From Acidobacteriota bacterium (GTDB lineage: Bacteria > Actinomycetota > Acidimicrobiia > Spongiisociales > UBA5794), in NCBI GenBank assembly GCA_004356175.1, contig SMXV01000087.1, forward strand, positions 1-5,125: a stretch of 5,125 nt of DNA, in the 5' to 3' direction. Position 1 is the first letter of the stretch, and each line of letters starts with the position of its first letter. The translations under genes were made by a program, and so were the position numbers. Shown piece by piece: positions 1 to 4,692 of this stretch. The notes under the pieces were generated by a model. It ran no database searches. It was given only the letters and a program-made list of their open reading frames with translations, and was not told the DNA's origin.

Positions 1-61
1 ATCTGGCATCTGACATCTGTCGCCGATTTCTCGCAACATCCCAATGTCGTACTACGTACTA
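1..61. repeat. Short heptad tandem repeats
   Basis: Bases 1-21 are three consecutive copies of ATCTGNC (ATCTGGC, ATCTGAC, ATCTGTC). Bases 48-61 are two exact copies of CGTACTA. Both repeats have a 7-base period and lie in non-coding sequence. The first touches the window edge and may continue to the left. I see no gene in 1-155 on either strand; the only open frame there is a minus-strand one running out of the reductase gene region, with no recognisable protein. The function is unknown and both repeats could be chance. Confidence 0.45.
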
Positions 62-141
62 CCGCATGCCCCCGTGAACCGAATCGTCGTCCTGTTCGTA
101 TTCCCCTTGAACGGCACCGAAACAGGTAGCCGCGGGTTGAT

Positions 142-147
142 GAGGAG
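142..147 (+). promoter_or_regulatory. Shine-Dalgarno GAGGAG for the 156 GTG start
   Basis: GAGGAG ends eight bases before the GTG at 156, which is good spacing. It is one of the best ribosome binding sites in the window and is the main reason to treat the very short reading frame after it as a real gene start. Confidence 0.55.
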
Positions 148-155
148 ACGATTCT

Positions 156-251
156 GTGAGACAACGAATAGGCCTACCACGCTGCATCGTGGCCCTTGTC
201 GCCGCCGCGTGCAGCAGTAGCGCCCGCGGTCCCACGTCCAGATGGACCTAA
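156..251 (+). pseudogene. Truncated lipoprotein (signal peptide and lipobox only)
   Basis: This 31-residue frame starts at GTG and stops at TAA. It has basic residues at 2, 4 and 9, a hydrophobic run from about residue 11 to 18, and a lipobox-like LVAAAC with the candidate lipidated cysteine at position 19, followed by SSSA. That is the plan of a bacterial lipoprotein signal peptide (signal peptidase II type). The mature protein is missing: the frame ends 12 codons after the cysteine, and its stop overlaps the stop of the convergent reductase gene. Downstream plus-strand frames are antisense to that gene and show no lipoprotein sequence. The best reading is a lipoprotein gene cut off by rearrangement. 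A genuine lipopeptide or chance are the alternatives. No family can be assigned. Confidence 0.45.
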
Positions 252-763
252 ACCTCGTACTCCAGTCGTACGACACCGTTGCTGTAGGCATGCGACTCGA
301 TGAGACGGAGCGAACCTTCGTATGGTCCATCGAACAATGGCACCCCGGAGCCGAGGGCGACGGGCATCGTGTAAAGCTCAAGCGTGTCAACGATCCCTGC
401 GCGCAGGGCAGCCGTGACGACCTTGCCGCCGCCGATAATCCAGACTCGTTTGTCCATGTCCTCGGCAAAAGTCGCGATGGCGGTCCCCGTGCTCTCAGAT
501 GTGAAGGTCACGTTCGCACCGTCGGGCGTGTCAAAATCGCGGTGGGTGAGCACGAGAACCGGCATGTCCCCATACGGCCACCCGAAGCCAAGGACCTGTT
601 CGTATGTCGTCGCACCCATCACGGCGGCGCCGATGCCAGCGATGAAGTCGTGAAACTTGTATTCCTCGGTGCCGAAGTCGTGGAGAAACGTGACGACTCC
701 GTCATCGTCCGCGATGTAGCCATCGAGCGAAATCGCCAGATACGCAACGATGTTCGAAGCCAT
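248..763 (-). CDS. Dihydrofolate reductase family protein (RibD C-terminal domain fold)
   Basis: The 171-residue product matches the small stand-alone RibD_C/DHFR-like reductases (YyaP/YwjB type), presumed cytoplasmic NAD(P)H-dependent reductases of unknown substrate. Visible landmarks are the N-terminal beta strand with SLDGYIA (residues 12-18), MGATTYEQ followed by FGWPY (49-64), the dinucleotide-binding VWIIGGGKVV (107-116), and the closing MPVALGSGVPLFDG (133-146). The length is normal for a single-domain member. The ATG at 763 is chosen because homology begins there; the open frame extends further upstream only as a shadow of the neighbouring gene. GGTAGGGA lies just before it. The start is four bases after the stop of the PPOX gene, so the two are very likely co-transcribed and translationally coupled. 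It is unlikely to be the true folate-pathway DHFR, because this subfamily rarely is. No damage is visible. Confidence 0.87.
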   Translation of the reverse strand: MASNIVAYLAISLDGYIADDDGVVTFLHDFGTEEYKFHDFIAGIGAAVMGATTYEQVLGFGWPYGDMPVLVLTHRDFDTPDGANVTFTSESTGTAIATFAEDMDKRVWIIGGGKVVTAALRAGIVDTLELYTMPVALGSGVPLFDGPYEGSLRLIESHAYSNGVVRLEYEV

Positions 764-767
764 GTCC

Positions 768-1160
768 CTACCAGTACCGGAACTTGGTAGGTGCGATGCG
801 GACGGGTACTTTGTATTTCTTACTGAAGTCGTCGATTGTCCAGCCGTACGAATCCATTGTTGGTTTGTACTTCTCAAGGTAGAGCAATCGCTCCTCGTCA
901 GTAGGAGACACATCCGAAATTGAGGCGTCGCCTTCGATGACCACGATGTCGCCACCTGAGCCGTTGCCATCGAAGTTGAACGAGACGCGTGGGTTGCTTC
1001 GGATGTTCCTCGTCCGAGCCGATTCGAGACTGTAAATGAGGATGTCCTTGCCGTTCCAGAGAAACCAGATAGGAGAGGTCTGTGGTGTTCCGGTCGCTGA
1101 GACAGTTGTCAGCCAAGCAACATGTTCGGATGTGAGGCGTTCCGAAACTGATTTCGCCAT
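768..1160 (-). CDS. PPOX-class, probably F420-dependent, oxidoreductase (Rv3369-like)
   Basis: The 130-residue product is a pyridoxamine-5'-phosphate-oxidase-like split beta-barrel protein of the actinobacterial F420-type group typified by Rv3369. It shows an N-terminal helix (VSERLTSEHVAWLTTV), the strand pair around GTPQTSPIWFLWNGKDILIYS (residues 24-44), ARTRNIRSNPRVSFNF (48-63), where cofactor phosphate contacts normally lie, then GDIVVIEGDA (70-79), and a C-terminal RIAPTKFRYW. Family members are small cytoplasmic flavin- or F420-binding redox enzymes. The substrate here is unknown, and F420 use is inferred from family only. The ATG at 1160 is preferred over a longer frame to 1208 because AGGTGA sits four bases upstream and family similarity starts there. 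It leads a two-gene unit with the DHFR-fold reductase and is divergent from the DUF192 gene. Confidence 0.9.
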   Translation of the reverse strand: MAKSVSERLTSEHVAWLTTVSATGTPQTSPIWFLWNGKDILIYSLESARTRNIRSNPRVSFNFDGNGSGGDIVVIEGDASISDVSPTDEERLLYLEKYKPTMDSYGWTIDDFSKKYKVPVRIAPTKFRYW

Positions 1161-1261
1161 TGGATCACCTGGATCGAGGCGTGACACCCCCCGGTATTGT
1201 CCACTCATGCCCCCCAGCGTATCGCGAGTCGTTACCGGGATTGACGAGTAGCGTTGCTTCT
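1161..1261. promoter_or_regulatory. Divergent intergenic region between the PPOX and DUF192 genes
   Basis: These 101 bases separate two start codons facing away from each other, so both promoters must lie here. On the minus strand AGGTGA (1165-1170) is the ribosome binding site of the PPOX gene. On the plus strand TAGCGT (1249-1254) ends seven bases before the DUF192 ATG and fits a leaderless -10 box. GGATC occurs twice, ten bases apart, just upstream of the PPOX start. I see no convincing -35 boxes. Confidence 0.5.
1249..1254 (+). promoter_or_regulatory. Leaderless-type -10 box (TAGCGT) for the DUF192 gene
   Basis: TAGCGT fits TANNNT and ends seven bases before the ATG at 1262. No Shine-Dalgarno is present, so transcription probably begins at or near the start codon. 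TTGACG at 1241-1246 is too close to serve as its -35 element. Confidence 0.45.
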
Positions 1262-1771
1262 ATGCGACTATTCATCTTGGCGGCCGTGGTCGCGACTCTT
1301 GCGGCTGCCTGTACCCAAATGTCTGACGATCTGACAGTACAAACGCCTGCGCCCCCTGTAACAACGTCGACAACGACCATAGTTGACGTGCCTCCGTCGC
1401 TGGCCGGCTACGCCGTCGAGAACGTTCTGGTTGGCGACAGGGAGCTGCTGCTTGCAATCGCAGACAGCCCGTCGCTACGGCGTCAAGGCCTCCAGGGCGT
1501 GACCGACCTTCTCGATCTTGACGGGATGCTTTTCTTTTGGCGACACGACGGCGACACGTTCTGGATGAAGGACACGTTGATTCCCCTCGACATTGTCTGG
1601 TTCAACGAGGATGGAACCTACAAGGACCGGGCATCGATGGTTCCATGTACCGAAGATCCTTGCGTGACCTACTCGCCCGCCGGTGGGCTCGACTTCCGAT
1701 TCGCTATCGAGGCGAAGCCGGGCGACCTCGACTTCATCAACGAGTCGACCGTCATCACCTATTCCGATTGA
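1262..1771 (+). CDS. DUF192 family lipoprotein
   Basis: The product has 169 residues. Residues 1-17 are a lipoprotein signal peptide (MRLF, a hydrophobic core, then LAAAC with Cys17 as the lipidation site). A Thr/Pro-rich linker follows (about 28-45), so the protein should be anchored on the outer face of the cytoplasmic membrane. Residues 50-169 are a complete DUF192 domain: RQGLQG (74-79), DGMLFFW (87-93), FWMKDTLIPLDI (100-111), PCTEDPC (128-134) with Cys129 and Cys134 able to form a disulfide, and YSPA (137-140). The biochemical role of DUF192 is not established. The ATG at 1262 is chosen because the signal peptide starts there; the frame is open further upstream, but that sequence is not signal-like. 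The TrhO start is 14 bases downstream. Confidence 0.92.
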   Translation: MRLFILAAVVATLAAACTQMSDDLTVQTPAPPVTTSTTTIVDVPPSLAGYAVENVLVGDRELLLAIADSPSLRRQGLQGVTDLLDLDGMLFFWRHDGDTFWMKDTLIPLDIVWFNEDGTYKDRASMVPCTEDPCVTYSPAGGLDFRFAIEAKPGDLDFINESTVITYSD

Positions 1772-1772
1772 A

Positions 1773-1778
1773 TACACT
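1773..1778 (+). promoter_or_regulatory. Leaderless-type -10 box (TACACT) for the TrhO-like gene
   Basis: TACACT fits TANNNT and ends seven bases before the ATG at 1786, which has no Shine-Dalgarno. It lies in the 14-base gap after the DUF192 stop, so the hydroxylase gene may have its own promoter as well as any read-through from DUF192. Confidence 0.4.
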
Positions 1779-1785
1779 CGCTGAC

Positions 1786-2931
1786 ATGTTCCACATCGCT
1801 GCCTTCTATCTCTTTGCTGACCTCACTGACGGAGAGTCACTCGTCAGAACCCTGTCGGATTTCGGTAGAGAGCACAACGTCAGGGGCACGGTACTCGTCG
1901 CAACGGAAGGCGTGAACGGCACCATCGCGGGCGACCTGGACGATGTTGAGGCATTTATCGACCTCTTACGATCCCATCCAGGTCTTGTGTCCATTGAGCC
2001 GAAATGGGCTACTGCCCATGCCGACCCGTTCAAGCGACTCAAGATCCGATTCAAGAAGGAGATCGTGACGCTCGGCATTGGTGATGTCGACTCTGTGGAG
2101 CACACAGCAACCCATGTGCCTGCAAGCGAATGGAATGTGTTGATATCGGACCCTGACACCATCGTCGTCGATGCTCGTAACGACTACGAGTACGCGATCG
2201 GAACCTTCGCTGGTGCAGTCAATCCTGAGACACAACGATTTGGGGAGTTCCCAGCATGGATTGAGAACCAGCCCGACATCAAGAACAAGAAGATCGCGAT
2301 GTTCTGCACCGGTGGCATTCGGTGTGAGAAGGGCACGGCGTATCTCGTCGAGCAGGGTTTCACGAACATCTTCCAGCTCGAAGGTGGCATCCTGAAATAC
2401 CTCGAAACAGTCGACGAAGATGACAGCCTCTGGAAAGGCGAGTGTTACGTTTTTGATCGTCGGGTGTCCGTTGCTCACGGCCTCGTTCCAGGAAACCGCG
2501 AGATCTGCCCCAACTGCAACACAGCAATCGGCGACGAGGAGCGATCTGATCCGCAGTACCGGACCGGCGTGAATGTGCGGATAATGGAGCTTGTGCCGTT
2601 GCGCAGCAGGAACTCGTTGCCTGCCCACAGCGGTATCTCGAGATATCCATCGGTTGGGAGCAGCAGTCGGACACTTGCTGCAGGCTGTCCAATCGAGAAG
2701 CCCTCGAGTTCGCTCCTGCCGAGGGACACGCGGATCATCCGCCGAGGGACGAACTCGGTTCGTACGGTTTCGAGTTTTCGGAACGGCGGCGGTTCGCGTC
2801 GAACTCCCAATGTGGTCATCCCTCGACCGTACCCGGTCGTCGGTAGCCTCTCTGCCCTATGGCCTTGCTGCGCATACTCTCGATCAATCTGTTGGTGGAC
2901 CGCGCCGATCCCGATGATGTGCGCCGGATGA
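1786..2931 (+). CDS. trhO: TrhO-like tRNA U34 hydroxylase (rhodanese fold) with replaced C-terminus
   Basis: TrhO (UPF0176, formerly YceA/YbfQ) hydroxylates wobble uridine 34 of some tRNAs to 5-hydroxyuridine using oxygen. Residues 1-262 match the family: EGVNGTIAG (41-49) in the N-terminal domain, the rhodanese domain with VDARNDYEY (128-136), the active-site loop FCTGGIRCEK (173-182) with the likely catalytic Cys174 and conserved Cys180, LEGGILKYL (198-206), ECYVFDRRV (219-227), AHGL (230-233), and the first metal-type pair C241-x2-C244. After YRTGV (258-262) the family normally continues with a second CPxC pair and a short basic tail. Here the frame instead runs for 119 residues of antisense of a siderophore protein gene, and into the start of the next gene. 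The core may still fold, but the native end is lost. ATG 1786 is favoured; a TTG at 1768 overlapping the DUF192 stop would add six residues. Neither start has a Shine-Dalgarno. Confidence 0.82.
   Translation: MFHIAAFYLFADLTDGESLVRTLSDFGREHNVRGTVLVATEGVNGTIAGDLDDVEAFIDLLRSHPGLVSIEPKWATAHADPFKRLKIRFKKEIVTLGIGDVDSVEHTATHVPASEWNVLISDPDTIVVDARNDYEYAIGTFAGAVNPETQRFGEFPAWIENQPDIKNKKIAMFCTGGIRCEKGTAYLVEQGFTNIFQLEGGILKYLETVDEDDSLWKGECYVFDRRVSVAHGLVPGNREICPNCNTAIGDEERSDPQYRTGVNVRIMELVPLRSRNSLPAHSGISRYPSVGSSSRTLAAGCPIEKPSSSLLPRDTRIIRRGTNSVRTVSSFRNGGGSRRTPNVVIPRPYPVVGSLSALWPCCAYSRSICWWTAPIPMMCAG
2475..2819 (-). pseudogene. Siderophore-interacting protein, N-terminal fragment
   Basis: Residues 1-87 match the FAD-binding first domain of the SIP/ViuB family (flavin- or NAD(P)H-dependent ferric-siderophore reductases in the cytosol). 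Landmarks are PPFRKLETVRTE (11-22), PRRMIRVSL (25-33), ELEGF (37-41), QPAASVRLLLP (45-55), GNEFLLRNG (67-75) and IIRTFTPVR (79-87). Homology stops there, near base 2560. The last 27 residues to the TGA at 2475 are antisense of the TrhO gene. Intact members are roughly 250-280 residues, so most of the protein is gone, including the whole NAD(P)H-binding domain, and it should be inactive. The start at 2819 is where homology begins; the frame is open upstream only as antisense of the EEP gene. It is divergent from the EEP gene with 39 bases between start codons. Confidence 0.8.
2824..2839. promoter_or_regulatory. Perfect inverted repeat, candidate operator
   Basis: CGACCG-TACC-CGGTCG is a perfect six-base inverted repeat with a four-base spacer. 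It lies between the divergent starts of the siderophore-protein fragment (2819) and the EEP gene (2859). It overlaps the candidate -10 box of the former and sits four bases before that of the latter, which suits a dimeric repressor. It does not resemble the AT-rich iron boxes of IdeR or Fur, so no regulator is named. Confidence 0.42.
2826..2831 (-). promoter_or_regulatory. Leaderless-type -10 box (TACGGT) for the siderophore-protein gene
   Basis: Read on the minus strand, TACGGT fits TANNNT and ends six bases before the ATG at 2819. GAGGG directly touches the ATG, which is too close for a normal ribosome binding site, so leaderless translation is the better explanation. Confidence 0.38.
2844..2849 (+). 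promoter_or_regulatory. Leaderless-type -10 box (TAGCCT) for the EEP gene
   Basis: TAGCCT fits TANNNT and ends nine bases before the ATG at 2859. The intervening bases are pyrimidine-rich and lack any Shine-Dalgarno. The spacing is two or three bases longer than for the other leaderless candidates here. Confidence 0.36.
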
Positions 2932-3524
2932 TTCTCGACGCCGATCCTGACGTTGTCTGCGCCCAGGAACTCGGTCCAAGGACTGCAAGTGTGATGGCGG
3001 ACCTGTTGGCGCACGGGCATCTCGATCCGAGACCAGACCTCTTCGGTCTTGGAATAGCGACACGGTTTCCAACAACGATCGACAAACTCGACCTTGAGGA
3101 GCGCTCCGGATGGATTGCCCGACTTGAGCCGGATCGGTGGCCAGGCCTCAAAGAACCACTTGATATATTCAACGTGCACCTCGTCAACCCCATCGACCGC
3201 CCATGGGGTGTGTCACGCCAGGTGCGCCGACGTCAGGTAGACGAGATCACCGCCGAGGTGAATGCACATGATGTTGCGGCTGTCGTTATTGGGGACATGA
3301 ACGCCACGCCGCTGTGGCGTGAGTACAAACGACTTGCGGAGATCGGCACCGACGCAGCTCGCGCCTCAGGGTCGGCTCGAAAGACATGGTCACCATTCGT
3401 GTTCGGACCCCGACTGCTCCGCATCGACCATGCATTTGTCAAAGGAGTCCGGCCCACGGCGACCTCGGTCATACGTGTGCGCGGCACCGACCACCGAGCG
3501 CTGGTCGTCGACATCGAGCTGTAG
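2859..3524 (+). CDS. Endonuclease/exonuclease/phosphatase (EEP) family protein
   Basis: The 221-residue product has the full set of EEP (DNase I/APE1-like) motifs in order: an N-terminal strand ILSINLL (residues 6-12) with Asn10; QELG with metal-ligand Glu37; FNVHLVNP (104-111) with Asn105 and His107; the catalytic IGDMNATP (144-151) with Asp146 and Asn148; RIDHAF (188-193) with Asp190; and the terminal GTDHRALVVDIEL (209-221) with Asp211 and His212. These predict a magnesium-dependent phosphodiesterase or phosphatase. The family covers DNA repair nucleases, phosphoinositide phosphatases and others, and nothing here decides the substrate. There is no signal peptide, so it is probably cytosolic. 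It is short but appears complete. The start is supported by motif position and a TANNNT box. The extended TrhO frame overlaps its first 73 bases, but that overlap is a by-product of the TrhO truncation. Confidence 0.86.
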   Translation: MALLRILSINLLVDRADPDDVRRMILDADPDVVCAQELGPRTASVMADLLAHGHLDPRPDLFGLGIATRFPTTIDKLDLEERSGWIARLEPDRWPGLKEPLDIFNVHLVNPIDRPWGVSRQVRRRQVDEITAEVNAHDVAAVVIGDMNATPLWREYKRLAEIGTDAARASGSARKTWSPFVFGPRLLRIDHAFVKGVRPTATSVIRVRGTDHRALVVDIEL

Positions 3525-3833
3525 CTACGCACCTTCCCAGCGACGATGTTTCGAACCGAGACGAGTCGCCTGGACACCCCCGTACAAGACCTATCGGCAC
3601 AGCCCATGTGACGCAAGCCCTGTCTCTGTAGACGTGTTCTACAACGAGAAGATCGAGGCGTGTACCGTACCCGAAGGTAACACTGTGCATCTGCATCGGG
3701 TCATTGTGTCTGGGGCTCCTGGCGTGTTGTCGGTCGTGGGCATCATCTGTGATGGTCGCTGCTTCGTTGCAAATCCTCAATGGGAGCCGGACGTCAATGA
3801 TCGACGCGGCCAAGGCGTGCGCGTTCTACCGAC

Positions 3834-3956
3834 TCAACTCATCCCGACACTGGACGTACCTTGCCTGAGTCCCGTCCAGCGGGAGGCGGCTGCCGTGACA
3901 CTGAGCCCAGTCAGCGCCAGCGAAAAGGCAACAAGAATGCGTATGAGGCGTTTCAT
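3834..3956 (-). pseudogene. Signal-peptide mini-ORF, possible head of a decayed secreted protein
   Basis: The 40-residue frame begins MKRLIRI, continues with a hydrophobic core (ILVAFSLALTGLSV, about residues 7-20), and has TAAAS (21-25), a standard signal peptidase I site. GGGAGA (3964-3969, minus strand) lies seven bases before the ATG, a good ribosome binding site. An ATG at 3971 in the same frame would add five residues but would place the start inside that site. Only 15 or so residues follow the signal peptide before TGA, and the same frame meets further stops downstream. It could be a short secreted peptide, the head of a frameshifted exported protein, or chance. It overlaps the plus-strand open frame, so at most one of the two is real. 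Confidence 0.35.
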
Positions 3957-4131
3957 CAGTCGTTCTCCCATGTAGAACGATCCGTGTATGAATCAAACTC
4001 GCAAAGCTCTACGAATAGAAGAGAGAACACCTCATAATCCTGCAAGGCCCTTTGAATGGAGAGGACTGCCCAAACGGGCCACAAAAGTCAGCGGTGGCTG
4101 GTTGTCCGGTCGCTCAGGGCTCCGACTGCGG

Positions 4132-4137
4132 TAGTGT
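4132..4137 (+). promoter_or_regulatory. Leaderless-type -10 box (TAGTGT) for the HhH-GPD gene
   Basis: TAGTGT fits TANNNT and ends six bases before the ATG at 4144. The bases between (CGCCGG) contain no Shine-Dalgarno. No good -35 box is visible at the usual distance. Confidence 0.42.
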
Positions 4138-4143
4138 CGCCGG

Positions 4144-4692
4144 ATGGCAATCTACTTCACGGCGCTCGACGAAGCCAACACCCTTCTCGAAGACGACGCT
4201 TACGCACTCGTCGTTGGACTCGCTCTATACCAACAGATTCCCACGGAGAAAGCGTTTGCGGGTCCCTATGTCCTCAAGGAGCGACTCGGCGGGACGCTCG
4301 ACGCCGCCACCGTCGCAGGAACAGACCCCGAAGTCCTCGAAGCGGTCTTCCGTGAGGTCCCTGCAATCCATCGGTTCCCGGCGAACATGGCAAAGCGGAC
4401 TCAGGCGGTCTCCCAGCACATCGTTGACGAGTACGACGGAGACGCCTCGGCGATTTGGTCGGATGTGAAGACAGCGGACGAACTCGTCGCCCGGCTCCAA
4501 GCCATCCCCGGCTTCGGCGAATACAAAGCTCGCCTCACCCTCGGCGTCCTCGCCAAGCAGTACGGCGTCAAGCCCCGTGGCTTCACGAAGTACCTCCCGG
4601 ACTGGCCCTCGATTGTCGATATCAAGAAGCCTGAGGACCTCGCCGAGTTGAAGGTCCGCAAGAAGGCCTGGAAGGCTGCCAAGCAGGGCTGA
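4144..4692 (+). CDS. HhH-GPD-type base-excision repair family protein
   Basis: The 182-residue product belongs to an actinobacterial group of small HhH-GPD proteins (TIGR03252 type), distant relatives of endonuclease III and AlkA that are presumed to remove damaged bases from DNA. Features are the hydrophobic helix leading to YQQIPTEKAF (residues 29-38), GPYVLKERLGG (40-50), AIHRFPANMAKR (74-85), and the helix-hairpin-helix LQAIPGFGEYKA (118-129) that grips the DNA backbone. A lysine-rich tail closes the protein. Family members show no iron-sulfur cysteine cluster, and none is present here. The lysine and aspartate of true endonuclease III are not at their usual spacing, so the catalytic chemistry is uncertain. 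The start fits the family and is six bases from a TANNNT box. The stop directly abuts the stop of the convergent ABC gene. Confidence 0.91.
   Translation: MAIYFTALDEANTLLEDDAYALVVGLALYQQIPTEKAFAGPYVLKERLGGTLDAATVAGTDPEVLEAVFREVPAIHRFPANMAKRTQAVSQHIVDEYDGDASAIWSDVKTADELVARLQAIPGFGEYKARLTLGVLAKQYGVKPRGFTKYLPDWPSIVDIKKPEDLAELKVRKKAWKAAKQG

Larger units (their letters stand above)
3525..4143. other. 619-base stretch without a confident gene
   Basis: No frame here gives a protein I recognise. The plus-strand frame from about 3544 to 3975 is open, with a possible GTG start at 3634, and part of it (3634 to about 3860) has protein-like codon choice and alternating hydrophobic segments with several cysteines. 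It has no ribosome binding site or leaderless box. The minus strand has a signal-peptide mini-ORF (3834-3956, listed separately) and an open but unrecognisable frame from 3813 leftward into the EEP gene. Bases 3976-4060 are more AT-rich than their surroundings. No terminator with a T-tract and no RNA gene was found. The stretch may be the decayed remains of one or more genes. Confidence 0.5.

Noticed and set aside
242..790. 182-codon plus-strand open frame
   Set aside because: It is antisense to the well-supported DHFR-fold reductase and has no family resemblance of its own.
1241..1246. TTGACG as a -35 box for the DUF192 gene
   Set aside because: It is only two bases from the candidate -10 box, and no -10 box is found at the proper distance downstream.
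1537..1785. Upstream extension of the TrhO frame to an ATG at 1537
   Set aside because: The extension lies inside the DUF192 gene in another frame and has no TrhO-family character; similarity begins at the ATG at 1786.
2820..3179. Upstream extension of the siderophore-protein frame to 3179
   Set aside because: These 120 codons are antisense of the EEP gene; SIP similarity begins only at the ATG at 2819.
3670..3699. PEGNTVHLHR, resembling the MPEGDT start of Fpg/Nei DNA glycosylases
   Set aside because: There is no start codon before the proline (the codon is GTA), and nothing after it in any frame follows the glycosylase family.
4021..4060. tRNA-Met-like stretch (CTCATAATCC followed by TTTGAAT)
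   Set aside because: The anticodon-loop-like CTCATAA is not flanked by bases that pair into an anticodon stem, and no acceptor or D arm can be drawn around it.
4068..4079. GCCC-AAAC-GGGC hairpin as a terminator
   Set aside because: The stem has only four pairs and no T-tract follows; it also lies just before a gene rather than after one.
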